Below, piece by piece: positions 49,513-61,247 of a DNA stretch of 64,000 nucleotides (its first letter is position 1; each line of letters starts with the position of its first letter). Made by a program: the position numbers and the translations under genes. The notes beneath the pieces are model-generated. The model made no database searches. It was not told the origin of the DNA and was given only the letters and a program-made list of their open reading frames with translations. The DNA is from Kocuria palustris (GTDB taxonomy: Bacteria > Actinomycetota > Actinomycetes > Actinomycetales > Micrococcaceae), in NCBI RefSeq assembly GCF_007666205.1, contig NZ_VDOR01000006.1, positions 62,001 through 126,000 on the forward strand, in the 5' to 3' direction.

Positions 49513-49872
49513 ATGAGCTCCGCCGATCAGCCCGTCAGCGCCCCGCCCCCGGACAGCAGCGAGGGCGCCGATCCCATGGCGCAGCTGCGCGCCATGCGGG
49601 GCACGATCGACAATCTGGACGCGGTCCTGGTCCACGTGCTCGCCGAGCGCTTCAAGGCCACGCAGCGCGTGGGGGAGCTGAAGGCCGCCCACGACCTCCC
49701 GCCGGGGGACCCGCAGCGGGAGTCCCAGCAGATCGAGCGGCTGCGCAGGCTCGCGGCCGAGGCCGAGCTGGATCCCGAGTTCGCGGAGAAGATCCTGAGC
49801 TTCATCATCAGCGAGGTCATCCGCCACCACGAGCACATCGCCGATCAGCGGCGGACGGGCTCCGAGCAGTGA
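49513..49872 (+). CDS. Chorismate mutase (AroQ class, monofunctional)
   Basis: 119 residues. Converts chorismate to prephenate in the cytoplasm. All-helical AroQ fold: QLRAMRGTIDNLDAVLVHVL (helix 1 with catalytic Arg), ERFKATQRVGELKAAHDLPP (Lys/Arg of the active site), DPQRESQQIERLRRLAAEA and the last helix ILSFIISEVIRHHEHI. The AFAEKILSFIISEV-type ending is the standard actinobacterial form. There is no signal peptide, unlike the secreted AroQ-gamma. The stop overlaps the next gene (GTGA). Confidence 0.92.
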   Translation: MSSADQPVSAPPPDSSEGADPMAQLRAMRGTIDNLDAVLVHVLAERFKATQRVGELKAAHDLPPGDPQRESQQIERLRRLAAEAELDPEFAEKILSFIISEVIRHHEHIADQRRTGSEQ

Positions 49873-50933
49873 CGGCGACCGGATCGAGCCCGGGCGGCGG
49901 GGCCGTCCAGGAGGCCCGCACGCGGGCGGTCGTCGTGGGGCCGCTGCCGGGCCGCAGCGCCGTCGAGGCCTTCACGACCATGCGGGGCGAGCTCGGCGCT
50001 CCCCACCGCAGCGGCCTGCTGGCCCTTCCGGGGCGCTCCGATGCCGCTGACGAGCTCCCTCGCACCGTCGCCGTGCTCACCGAGCTGCACTGCGATCTGC
50101 AGCCCCACGGCTGGCGGCTGCAGCGCCACGGCTCCCAGGACTCGCGCGCCGCGCAGTCCCTGCTGGCCGGCGACATCAACGCCCTGGCGGACGTGATCGG
50201 GGCGGAGTCCGGCGGCGACCGCGAACCGGTGACCACCGAGCTGCTCGGCCCGATCACCCTGGCCGCGCGCCTGCACCTGCACGGCGGCGAGCGGGTGCTG
50301 CGCGACCACGGCGCCCGCCGGGATCTGGCGGACTCCCTCGCCGACGGCATCGCGGGCCATCTCCGCGCCGTGCGCGAGGCCGCAGGAGGGCGGGAGGTCG
50401 CGGTGCGCTGGTCCGAGCCGGAGCTGCAGCGCGTGCTCGACGGCAGGATCCCCACCGCGAGCGGCTACCGGACGCTGCGGGCGGTGCCGTGGGCCGAGGT
50501 GCGCGAGACCCTGACGCGGATCGGCCGGGCGGCCGCGGAGGCGGGCGCCGCATCGGTCGAGCTGCGGATCCCGCAGGGGGCCGAGATCGCCCGGTTCGCC
50601 TCCGTCGGCGCCGACCGGCTCGTCCTCGACGCGCCCGGGCCGTCCGCCCGCGAGTGGGAGCCGCTGGCCGCGGTGCGCGAGGACGGCGTGGAGCTGACGC
50701 TGCAGCTGGGGCGGCTCGGCGATCCGCGCTCGGGACGCTTCTCGACGGGGCAGCACGTCGAGGCCGTCGCGGGCCCGTGGACCGATCTCGGGCTGCCCCA
50801 GCGCGAGCTGTCGCGGCTGATGATCGCGGCGGGACCCGGTCTGGAGGACACCGATCCGGGGAGCCTGGCCATGACGCTGGGCCGTGCGGCGGACATCGCC
50901 CGGGAGCTCGAGGAGACGGCCCGCGAGGCCTGA
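49869..50933 (+). CDS. MetE-like (cobalamin-independent methionine synthase fold) protein
   Basis: 354 residues. Matches the actinobacterial MetE/UROD-like barrel family: HCDLQPHGWRLQRHG, LGPITLAARLHLHGGERVLRD, HGARRDLADSLADG, VRWSEPELQRVLDGRIPTAS and GYRTLRAV. It is far shorter than MetE (~750). The only visible Cys is in LHCDLQ, so the MetE zinc site (His-Cys-Cys) is missing and methionine synthase activity is unlikely. Function unknown. Coupled to chorismate mutase by GTGA. In related genomes it often precedes ligA; here the next gene is mtrA. Confidence 0.75.
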   Translation: MTATGSSPGGGAVQEARTRAVVVGPLPGRSAVEAFTTMRGELGAPHRSGLLALPGRSDAADELPRTVAVLTELHCDLQPHGWRLQRHGSQDSRAAQSLLAGDINALADVIGAESGGDREPVTTELLGPITLAARLHLHGGERVLRDHGARRDLADSLADGIAGHLRAVREAAGGREVAVRWSEPELQRVLDGRIPTASGYRTLRAVPWAEVRETLTRIGRAAAEAGAASVELRIPQGAEIARFASVGADRLVLDAPGPSAREWEPLAAVREDGVELTLQLGRLGDPRSGRFSTGQHVEAVAGPWTDLGLPQRELSRLMIAAGPGLEDTDPGSLAMTLGRAADIARELEETAREA

Positions 50934-51123
50934 GCGCGCGGACGGCCGCGCGAGCGCTCGGGCCCTCTCGTGCCGTGGTCCGGTGCGCGGCGGCGGGGCC
51001 GCAGGGCTGCTCGGTGCTGGCCCGCGGGGCTCACCGGAGCTGACATGATGGAGTGGGGGCAGATGCGCCCGGCGGAGGAGCCGGCGCGCGAGCCGGCCCG
51101 ATGCGAAGGAGAGAGACGGTTCA

Positions 51124-51810
51124 GTGGCCAAAGCACGCATCCTCGTCGTCGACGACGACTCCGCCCTGGCGGAGATGATCGGGATCATCCTCACCGCGGA
51201 GAACTACGAGACGATCTTCTGCGCCGACGGCGCCGAGGCCGTGGACCTCTTCCGCTCCTCCGATCCGGATCTCGTCCTGCTGGACCTGATGCTGCCGGGC
51301 AAGGACGGCATCCAGATCTGCACGGAGATCCGGCAGTTCTCCGACACCTCGATCGTGATGCTGACCGCCAAGTCCGACACGGACGACGTCGTGCGCGGCC
51401 TCGAGGCCGGGGCCGACGACTACATCCCCAAGCCGTTCAAGCCCGCCGAGCTGCTGGCCCGCGTCAAGGCCCGGCTGCGCCCGGGATCGCGCGCCACGAG
51501 CGACGAGCTCGTCGTCGGCGACGTCACCGTCGACATCACCGGGCACCGCGTCCTGCGCGGCGAGGAGGAGATCCCGCTGACGCCGCTCGAGTTCGAGCTG
51601 CTGGCCACGCTCGCCCGCTCGCCCGAGCAGGTCTTCACCCGCGACATGCTGCTGCGCCAGGTCTGGGGCTACCAGAACGCCGCCGACACCCGGCTCGTGA
51701 ACGTCCACGTCCAGCGCCTGCGCTCCAAGGTCGAGAAGGACCCGGAGAACCCCCAGATCGTCGTGACCGTGCGCGGGGTCGGCTACCGCGCCGGCCACGA
51801 GCACCGCTGA
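51124..51810 (+). CDS. mtrA: OmpR-family response regulator MtrA
   Basis: 228 residues. Receiver domain with Asp phosphoacceptor in LVLLDLMLPGKDG (near 56), acidic pair in VVDDDS, Thr/Lys switch in MLTAKSD and PKPFKP. The winged-helix DNA-binding domain (about 135-225) ends in TVRGVGYRAGHE. The very high similarity to MtrA and the neighbours mtrB-lpqB make the identity firm. Controls cell-wall hydrolases, osmotic response and division in actinobacteria. GTG start with AAGGAGAGAG 8-17 bases upstream; leader of ~190 bp from the previous gene contains no recognisable terminator. Confidence 0.95.
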   Translation: MAKARILVVDDDSALAEMIGIILTAENYETIFCADGAEAVDLFRSSDPDLVLLDLMLPGKDGIQICTEIRQFSDTSIVMLTAKSDTDDVVRGLEAGADDYIPKPFKPAELLARVKARLRPGSRATSDELVVGDVTVDITGHRVLRGEEEIPLTPLEFELLATLARSPEQVFTRDMLLRQVWGYQNAADTRLVNVHVQRLRSKVEKDPENPQIVVTVRGVGYRAGHEHR

Positions 51811-51832
51811 GCGGGCCGGGGATCCACCGCCC

Positions 51833-54409
51833 ATGACCGAGCGCGCCGCGGCCCCCTCCGCACCCTCCGGCACCGCCGAAGGGCCGGAGCCGAGCGCGCG
51901 CGCCGGCATGCCCCCGGAGCCCTCCGCGGCCGGGCCCACGCTGCCCGTGGACGTGCTCGACACCCCGGACCGTGAGGTCTCCGAGGCCGCGGGGTCCTCG
52001 GCCGGCCGGAGGGGGAGGCGGCCGCGGCGCAACCGGTACCGGGGCCCCGTCGGCGGGCTGCGGCTGCGGGTGCGCCTGCTGCTGCGCCGGTGGCGGCACT
52101 CCCTGCAGTTCCGCGCCGTCTCGGTGGCTCTCGTCGGGGCCCTGATCGTCTTCCTGGTCACCGGCAGCTTCCTGTCGCACCAGATCTCCGAGCGGCTCTT
52201 CAACGACGCCCTGGGACAGGCCCTGAGCCAGTCCGAGGCGGACTACCGCAGCGTGCAGGCCAGCTTCGAGGCCTCCGAGGGCGGCGACCAGGCCCAGCTG
52301 CAGACCCTCGTGTCCTCGACCCTGGGCGGCCTGGACTCGGGCAGCGACCGGGAGCGCAGCCGCTGGGTGCTGCTCCCGCTCGACGAGGAGGCGGACCGCG
52401 GCCCCGACGCCCTGCCGCCCCAGGCCGAGAAGGACTGGATGGGCCCGGACACGATCCCGGAGGACCTCAAGCAGGAGGTCGCGGAGAGCGGCGGGCCCGG
52501 CGAGCGCGTGTACTGGCAGTCGAGCTCGGCCCGCATCGACGAGGACGCCCTGCCCGTCCCCGTCGTGATCGTGGGCCAGGTCGTCGAGCCGGAGCAGGGC
52601 TCGCCCTACGGCCTCTACTTCGTCCACGACTTCTCGCAGCCGCAGCGCACGCTCGATGCCATCCACGCCGTGCTGCTGCTGGCCACGCTGGTGCAGGCCC
52701 TGCTCGTGTCCGGGGTGGTCTGGTACGTCACGCGGGAGGTCGTCCGGCCGGTCACCTACACCGCCCGGTCCTCCGAGTCGCTGGCCGACGGCAACCTGGA
52801 CGCGCGCATGGAGGTCCAGGGCTCGCACGAGGTCGCCCGCCTGGGCCGGTCCTTCAACCGCATGGCCGACAACCTCGCGGATCAGATCACGCGGCTCGAG
52901 CAGCTGTCCAAGATGCAGCAGACCTTCGTCTCGGACGTCTCCCACGAGCTGCGCACGCCCCTGACGACCGTGCGCATGGCCGCCGAGGTCCTGTACAACG
53001 CCCGCGACGACTTCGACCCGGTCAACCGCCGCTCGGCGGAGCTGCTGTACCACCAGGTCGATCGGTTCGACGTCCTGCTCGCGGATCTGCTCGAGATCTC
53101 CCGCTTCGACGCCGGGGCCGCCCGGCTCGAGATCACCGGGGTCAACATCCTCCAGCAGGTCTCGGGGGTCCTGGAGTCCACGGCCCCGCTGGCCGCGAAC
53201 GCCGGAAGCGTGATCCGGGTGCACGCCGACCGCCAGCGGATCCTCGTGCAGATGGACCAGCGGCGCATCGAGCGCATCCTGCGCAACCTGGTGGTCAACG
53301 CGATCGAGCACGGCGAGGGCCGTCCGATCGACGTCGTCGTGCGGGCCTCGGACGCCGCAGTGGGGGTCGCCGTGCGGGACCACGGCATCGGGCTCACCGA
53401 GGAGCAGACCGCCAAGGTCTTCGACCGCTTCTGGCGCGCGGACCCGGCGCGGGCGCGCACGACGGGCGGCACCGGCCTCGGCCTGTCCATCTCGGCCGAG
53501 GACACCCGGCTGCACGGGGGCTGGCTGGACGCCTGGGGCTCGCCGGGCGAGGGCGCCTGCTTCCGCCTGTGCCTGCCGCTGCTGCAGTCGCGGCCGCTGA
53601 GCGAGGACGACGAGCCGCCGGTCGAGCTGCCCCCGGAGACCGAGTCCATGGCCGTGGTCGGCGTGGTCACGGACACCGGCACCATGGTGGCCATCCCGCT
53701 CGATCAGGACTCGGTGGCCGCCCGCTCGACCGGCCAGCTGCAGCTCGCCGCGATCCGGCAGGCGGCGGCCGATGACGTCGACGCGGACGCGGACGCGGCG
53801 GCCGAGGCGGGGGCCGCAGCCGAGGGGGAGGCGGGCGGCCGGTCGCCGGCCGAGGCCGCGGAGGCCCCCGCAGCGGCGCCGAGGGGGTCGACCGCCGCGG
53901 CCCGCGAGTCGATCGACGGCCGCTTCGTCGGGTCGTCCGCGACCGGGCGCTCCGAGGGAGGGCCCCGCTACACCCCGATCGCCCTGGACGACGAGGCCCG
54001 GGAGGATCTGCTCCTCCCGGCGGTCCAGGAGAGCGGGCCGACCGGCATCGCCGACCCGGGCCAGGGGCAGGAGGAGGTCCCCGGCTTCCGCTCGGGGATC
54101 CTGGACGACGACGGCCGCCTCGCCGCTCCGGGCCCGGACGCAGGGCCGCACGACCCGGAGGCTCGGCTCGGCACGGCCTTCCGCGATGCGCCGGCATCGG
54201 ATGAGCCGCCGGCGCCCTTCGAGGAGGACGACCTGGACGTGTCCTACGATGACCTGTTCCCGGACGACACCGGCGAGCTGCCGGCCTTCCGCGATCTGCC
54301 GGAGGAGCCGGCGGGGCCCGTCGGCGGCGAGGCGCCCGCGGCCGCCGAGGACGCCGATGAGGTCGCCGCCGAGGACGGGGACGAGCACGGCGACGGACGG
54401 AGCACCTGA
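51833..54409 (+). CDS. mtrB: Sensor histidine kinase MtrB with long acidic C-terminal tail
   Basis: 858 residues. A Pro/Ala-rich cytoplasmic N-terminus (~95) is followed by TM1 (VSVALVGALIVFLVTGSFL), an extracytoplasmic sensor domain (~120-270), TM2 (AVLLLATLVQALLVSGVV) and HAMP. HisKA has the phospho-His in FVSDVSHELRTPLTT (near 371). The ATPase domain has N-box NLVVNAIEHG, G1 DHGIGL and G2 GGTGLGLSI, ending near 585. The last ~270 residues are Glu/Asp/Ala/Pro-rich with no predicted domain. Mycobacterial MtrB is about 567 residues, so this tail is an extension. It is 22 bp after mtrA and one base before lpqB. Confidence 0.95.
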   Translation: MTERAAAPSAPSGTAEGPEPSARAGMPPEPSAAGPTLPVDVLDTPDREVSEAAGSSAGRRGRRPRRNRYRGPVGGLRLRVRLLLRRWRHSLQFRAVSVALVGALIVFLVTGSFLSHQISERLFNDALGQALSQSEADYRSVQASFEASEGGDQAQLQTLVSSTLGGLDSGSDRERSRWVLLPLDEEADRGPDALPPQAEKDWMGPDTIPEDLKQEVAESGGPGERVYWQSSSARIDEDALPVPVVIVGQVVEPEQGSPYGLYFVHDFSQPQRTLDAIHAVLLLATLVQALLVSGVVWYVTREVVRPVTYTARSSESLADGNLDARMEVQGSHEVARLGRSFNRMADNLADQITRLEQLSKMQQTFVSDVSHELRTPLTTVRMAAEVLYNARDDFDPVNRRSAELLYHQVDRFDVLLADLLEISRFDAGAARLEITGVNILQQVSGVLESTAPLAANAGSVIRVHADRQRILVQMDQRRIERILRNLVVNAIEHGEGRPIDVVVRASDAAVGVAVRDHGIGLTEEQTAKVFDRFWRADPARARTTGGTGLGLSISAEDTRLHGGWLDAWGSPGEGACFRLCLPLLQSRPLSEDDEPPVELPPETESMAVVGVVTDTGTMVAIPLDQDSVAARSTGQLQLAAIRQAAADDVDADADAAAEAGAAAEGEAGGRSPAEAAEAPAAAPRGSTAAARESIDGRFVGSSATGRSEGGPRYTPIALDDEAREDLLLPAVQESGPTGIADPGQGQEEVPGFRSGILDDDGRLAAPGPDAGPHDPEARLGTAFRDAPASDEPPAPFEEDDLDVSYDDLFPDDTGELPAFRDLPEEPAGPVGGEAPAAAEDADEVAAEDGDEHGDGRST

Positions 54410-54410
54410 C

Positions 54411-56177
54411 ATGCAGCGCATCCCACGGAACCCCGGTGGTCAGGCCCGCGCCGCAGGCGCCCCCCGGCCGCGCCTGCGATCGCGCCGGGCGCGTGCGGCC
54501 CTGTCCATGGGCGCGGTCGCCGCGCTCGTCGTGACCGGCTGCGCATCGATCCCCACGTCCGGTCCGGTCCACATCGCCGAGGGCCCCACCGACGAGGCCA
54601 CCGACGAGACCGCCCCGGTCTTCGCCGCCCCCGCTCCGGGGGCATCCCCCGAGCAGATCGTCACGGACTTCCTGGCGGCCGGGCAGGGCGCGGCCGACGA
54701 CTACGCAGCGGCGCGCGAGTACCTGGCCCCGGATCTCGCCGACAGCTGGCGCCCCGGGCAGCAGACCGTCGTCTTCTCCGGGGAGGCGGGGATCCAGCAG
54801 GGGCTCGAGGAGGACCAGGTCCGGGTCAGCGTGGACACGCGGGCAGAGATCGACGTCGACGGCATCATGGACCGAAAGGAGCCAGGGACCACCGACGAGT
54901 TCGACCTGCGGCTGACGCAGGTCGACGGCGAGTGGCGGATCTCGGAGGCCCCCGATGCCGTGCTCATCCCGGCCGGCAACCTGGACGACGTCTACCAGCC
55001 GTACAACCTCTACTTCATGGAGCCGGGCGGGCAGTTCGCGGTGCCGGATCCGCGCTGGTTCCCGGACCGCCCCGTCGTGTCCACGCAGCTCACGCGAGCG
55101 CTGCTCAACGGCCCGGCGCCCTATCTCGAGGACTCGGTGCGCAGCCACTTCCCGGACGGGGCCGATCTGGCCGACGGCACCACGGTCCCGGTGCAGGACG
55201 GCGAGGCCTCGGTCGAGATGACGATCCCCGAGTTCAGCCCCACCGATCTGGAGACGACCGAGGGGATGTACGGGCAGCTCATGCTCACCCTGGGCGACCT
55301 CCCGTCCGTCGACGACGTCGCCATGACGGTCAACGGGTCCCCGCTCGAGCTCGCCCCGGACGCCGCGGCCGAGCTGCCGTCGACCGCCAGCTCCGTTCCG
55401 GGCCGCCAGGTCGGCCTGCGCGACGAGGAGCTCGTGTTCCACCAGGGCGGCCAGATCAGCCCGGTCCCCGAGCTCGCGGGTGCCCTCGACGGCCGCTCGC
55501 CGAGCGCGCCGGCGATGGATCCCGACATGGAGGGCTTCGCGGCCCTGGCCGATGACGCCGGCACCATGGTCACCTTCACGACCTCCGAGCCGCAGCCGCA
55601 GGATCGCGTCAGCGGCAGCGGGCTCACGGACCCGTCGGTGGACAGCCGGGGATGGGCCTGGACGGCGGACGACGAGGGCGCTGTCAGGGCGGCGGCGCTC
55701 GCCGAGCCGGACCGGCCTGCGCTCGAGGTCCAGGCGGATGCCCTCGAGGACACGCCCATCTCGAGCCTGCGGGTGTCCCGGGGCGGCACCCGGGCGCTGA
55801 TCGTCACCGACGAGGGCGAGGACTCCAGGATCCTCGTGGCCGGCATCGTGCGCGGCGAGGACGGCGAGCCGGAGCGGCTCAACGACCCCCAGCTGGTCGA
55901 TCTCGGCACCATCGAGTCGCCCGCCTCAGCGGCGTGGATCAGCGACTCCGAGTTCGTGGCGGCCGCAGCGGGCCAGGACGGCGCCACGCCCCAGATCTAC
56001 GACGTCTCGGGCCGTCACCGCAGCCTGCCCGTGGTCGCCGACGGCGTGCAGAACGTGGCCGGCGGCGACGGCGAGGGGGAGATCTACGTCGAGAGCGACG
56101 GCGAGGTGCGGCTGCTCACCGGCGAGGCCTGGTCGCCGCAGACCGACGAGATCTCCGACCTGGCCTTCGCCGGCTGA
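54411..56177 (+). CDS. lpqB: Lipoprotein LpqB
   Basis: 588 residues. A Tat/Sec-like basic N-region (RLRSRRARAALS) and hydrophobic stretch end in a lipobox VVTGC (Cys near 44), so it is an outer-face lipoprotein. An N-terminal domain is followed by the GerMN-like LpqB core (VVSTQLTRALLNGPAPYLED near 225) and a beta-propeller-like C-terminal half. In mycobacteria LpqB binds the MtrB sensor domain and tunes MtrA signalling. It starts one base after the mtrB stop codon, so it is coupled. A GTG further upstream would overlap mtrB and is not needed. Confidence 0.93.
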   Translation: MQRIPRNPGGQARAAGAPRPRLRSRRARAALSMGAVAALVVTGCASIPTSGPVHIAEGPTDEATDETAPVFAAPAPGASPEQIVTDFLAAGQGAADDYAAAREYLAPDLADSWRPGQQTVVFSGEAGIQQGLEEDQVRVSVDTRAEIDVDGIMDRKEPGTTDEFDLRLTQVDGEWRISEAPDAVLIPAGNLDDVYQPYNLYFMEPGGQFAVPDPRWFPDRPVVSTQLTRALLNGPAPYLEDSVRSHFPDGADLADGTTVPVQDGEASVEMTIPEFSPTDLETTEGMYGQLMLTLGDLPSVDDVAMTVNGSPLELAPDAAAELPSTASSVPGRQVGLRDEELVFHQGGQISPVPELAGALDGRSPSAPAMDPDMEGFAALADDAGTMVTFTTSEPQPQDRVSGSGLTDPSVDSRGWAWTADDEGAVRAAALAEPDRPALEVQADALEDTPISSLRVSRGGTRALIVTDEGEDSRILVAGIVRGEDGEPERLNDPQLVDLGTIESPASAAWISDSEFVAAAAGQDGATPQIYDVSGRHRSLPVVADGVQNVAGGDGEGEIYVESDGEVRLLTGEAWSPQTDEISDLAFAG

Positions 56178-56282
56178 GATCCGGCGCGGGAGGCCGCGGC
56201 CCCACAGCACGGCCCGGTGCTCCCGGCCCCGCGAGACGGTGCCCGCGCGCAGCGGGGGTCTGCGGGCCAAGACCTGCTCGGG

Positions 56283-56295
56283 CAGGCTTCCGGGG
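56283..56295 (+). promoter_or_regulatory. Possible leaderless -10 box of the comF-like gene
   Basis: CAGGCT (56283-56288), seven bases, ATG at 56296. The first base departs from TANNNT. Confidence 0.35.
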
Positions 56296-57207
56296 ATGAG
56301 CATCCCGACCCGCGGCCCCCGCCAGGATCCGACCCGCGCCGGCCGCCCGGGCGACGGGGGCGACGGCGGGCCGGCTCGTGCGCATCGGGTGAGCGGCCGG
56401 CGACTGGATGCGAGTCTGGTCCGCGCGAGCGCGGCTGCGCACCGGGCGATCGAGCCGATGCTGCCGGTGCAGTGCGCGGTGTGCCGCGAACCGGGCCGAT
56501 CCCTGTGCCGCGCGTGCCGCCGGCTGCTGCGTCGCAGCTGCGCGCGGCCGCATCGGGTCGGCTCCGCGTCCGCGCAGCTGCGCGGGCTGCCCGTCGTGGC
56601 CGCCGGCGCCTACGAGTTCGAGCTCGCAGTGTGCCTCATGGCTCTGAAGGACGGCGGCCGCACCGACCTGCTCGGCGAGCTCGCCCCCGTGCTGGCCGCG
56701 GCCGTGCGGGCGGCGCTGGGAGACGCCTGCGGGGGCGCCGTGCTCGTGCCGATCCCCACCTCCGCCCGAGCGCTGCGGCGCCGCTGGTTCGACCCGGTTC
56801 AGGAGCTGCTGCGGCGGGCCCGCCGCGACGGCCTCCTGCCGGGCTGCACCTCGATCGAGCCGTGGCTGGGGCACCGCTCGCGCCGGGCGGGGGCCGCGGC
56901 GGCCGGGCTGGGCGCCCGGGCCGCTGCCCAGAAGACCCGCGACGCCGCGGGGCGCGCCCGGGCCGAGGACCCGTTCGAGGTCGTCCGGCCCCGCGGCCGG
57001 ACCGGGCCGCCCCCGGCCGTCGTCCTGGTCGACGACGTGCTCACGACCGGCGCCACCCTGCGCCGCGCCGCGGACCGGCTCGAGGCGACGGGCCTGCGGG
57101 TCCGCGGAGCCGTCGTGCTGGCGGCGGTGCGGGCCCCGTCGGCCGGGCCGGCGGACGACGATGACGACGTGCGCGTCCAGGGCGAATCGCCGATGGCCGG
57201 ACGATGA
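56296..57207 (+). CDS. ComF/GntX family phosphoribosyltransferase
   Basis: 303 residues. A four-Cys zinc finger (CAVC near 58-61, then CRAC about 12 residues later) precedes a type I phosphoribosyltransferase domain. The PRPP loop is VVLVDDVLTTGATLRRAA near 260, and PIPTSARALRRRWFDPVQ near 155 is characteristic of ComFC. The actinobacterial protein has an unknown substrate; ComFC in other bacteria takes part in DNA uptake. Its place between lpqB and hpf is conserved (Rv3242c, from memory). ATG at 56296 chosen; a GTG at 56239 is possible and adds 19 residues. Confidence 0.85.
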   Translation: MSIPTRGPRQDPTRAGRPGDGGDGGPARAHRVSGRRLDASLVRASAAAHRAIEPMLPVQCAVCREPGRSLCRACRRLLRRSCARPHRVGSASAQLRGLPVVAAGAYEFELAVCLMALKDGGRTDLLGELAPVLAAAVRAALGDACGGAVLVPIPTSARALRRRWFDPVQELLRRARRDGLLPGCTSIEPWLGHRSRRAGAAAAGLGARAAAQKTRDAAGRARAEDPFEVVRPRGRTGPPPAVVLVDDVLTTGATLRRAADRLEATGLRVRGAVVLAAVRAPSAGPADDDDDVRVQGESPMAGR

Positions 57208-57225
57208 ATCCTCGATGTGCTCCGA

Positions 57226-57240
57226 GTAACATCCTGTTAC
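57226..57240. promoter_or_regulatory. Dyad GTAAC-N5-GTTAC upstream of hpf
   Basis: GTAAC (57226-57230), ATCCT, GTTAC (57236-57240): a perfect 5-bp dyad in the hpf promoter region, AT-rich against its surroundings, 86 bases before the hpf start. It resembles an operator half-site family. A TAACAT hexamer inside it could be a -10. Confidence 0.45.
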
Positions 57241-57325
57241 CGGGGCCCCTCGTCCCGGGTGGAGGTCGCCTCCGCCGGCCTCCGCAGCGTTGACGGCGGG
57301 ATCCGCCGCCGATTGGGAGGACAGC

Positions 57326-58006
57326 ATGGAACTCACCATCCAGGGTCGCAGCGTCACCATCTCGGATCGCTTCCGCGAGTACGTGGAGGGCCGGGTCGTC
57401 AGGTTCGAGGAGCTGGGCGACAAGGTGCAGCGCATCGAGATCAAGGTCCTCAAGGAGAATCCGCACCCCGGCCACGACGGCATGCGCGTCGAGGCCACCG
57501 TCATCGGCCGCGGTCCCGTGGTGCGCGCCGAGGCCCGCGGCGACGACAAGCAGGCGGCCTTCGACGCCGCCTACGCCAAGCTCATCGAGCAGCTGCGCCG
57601 CGCCCGCGATCGTCGCAAGATCCACCGCGGCAATCACCGTCCCACAGCTGTCCACGAGGCGACCGCCGATCTGCCCGTCGCCCCGGTCGGCGAGCAGCCC
57701 TATGCCACGCCGGAGGAGCTCAGCGCCGCCGAGGAGGAGGCCTTCGACACCGAGTACCCCCTGAGCGAGGACGTCCCTCCGGTCGAGATCCGGCGCAAGA
57801 GCTTCCCCGCCGAGCGGATGAGCGCCGATCAGGCGATCGATCGCATGGAGCTCGTGGGGCACGACTTCTTCCTCTACCTCGATTCGGAGACCGACGAGGC
57901 CTCGGTGGCCTACCGCCGCAAGGGCTGGGAATACGGTGTGATCTCCCTCAGCGAAGCGGTCGCCGAGCCCGAGACGACCGAATCGAGGGCCTACCAGACG
58001 AGCTGA
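57326..58006 (+). CDS. hpf: Long-form ribosome hibernation promoting factor
   Basis: 226 residues. N-terminal S30AE/YfiA ribosome-binding domain (about 1-105; [20 protein letters not shown]), an Ala/Glu/Asp-rich linker, and the C-terminal dimerisation domain (about 155-215; [21 protein letters not shown], ending in [10 protein letters not shown]). The long form dimerises 70S ribosomes into 100S particles in stationary phase. GGGAGGA lies six bases before the ATG. Has its own promoter region with a dyad, and ends before a strong terminator; conserved upstream of secA. Confidence 0.95.
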   Translation: MELTIQGRSVTISDRFREYVEGRVVRFEELGDKVQRIEIKVLKENPHPGHDGMRVEATVIGRGPVVRAEARGDDKQAAFDAAYAKLIEQLRRARDRRKIHRGNHRPTAVHEATADLPVAPVGEQPYATPEELSAAEEEAFDTEYPLSEDVPPVEIRRKSFPAERMSADQAIDRMELVGHDFFLYLDSETDEASVAYRRKGWEYGVISLSEAVAEPETTESRAYQTS

Positions 58007-58061
58007 TGCCCCGCCCGGCGGCGCCGTCCCGACGGGCCGCGCCGCCTCGGGCACCGCGCGC

Positions 58062-58102
58062 ACGGCAGCCGCGGCCGGGACCCATCCGGCCGCGGCTGCC
58101 GT
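58062..58102 (+). terminator. Strong terminator between hpf and secA
   Basis: ACGGCAGCCGCGGCCGG (58062-58078) and CCGGCCGCGGCTGCCGT (58086-58102), a perfect 17-bp stem with a 7-nt loop. Confidence 0.75.
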
Positions 58103-58116
58103 CATGGGCTCTGCCG

Positions 58117-58122
58117 TACACT
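58117..58122 (+). promoter_or_regulatory. -10 box of secA
   Basis: TACACT, 14 bases past the hpf terminator. The predicted leader is about 107 nt to the GTG at 58236; no clear -35. Confidence 0.5.
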
Positions 58123-58235
58123 GTCTCGAGTCGTCGGCCGACCTCGCGGCCGGAACCGGGAGCAGACCGCGGAGATCCCGCGCTCGAACCCGGTCGATCG
58201 CGGCGACGAACACCACGATCAAGGAGCGTGAGCCT

Positions 58236-61244
<3,009 letters not shown>

Positions 61245-61247
61245 GCC

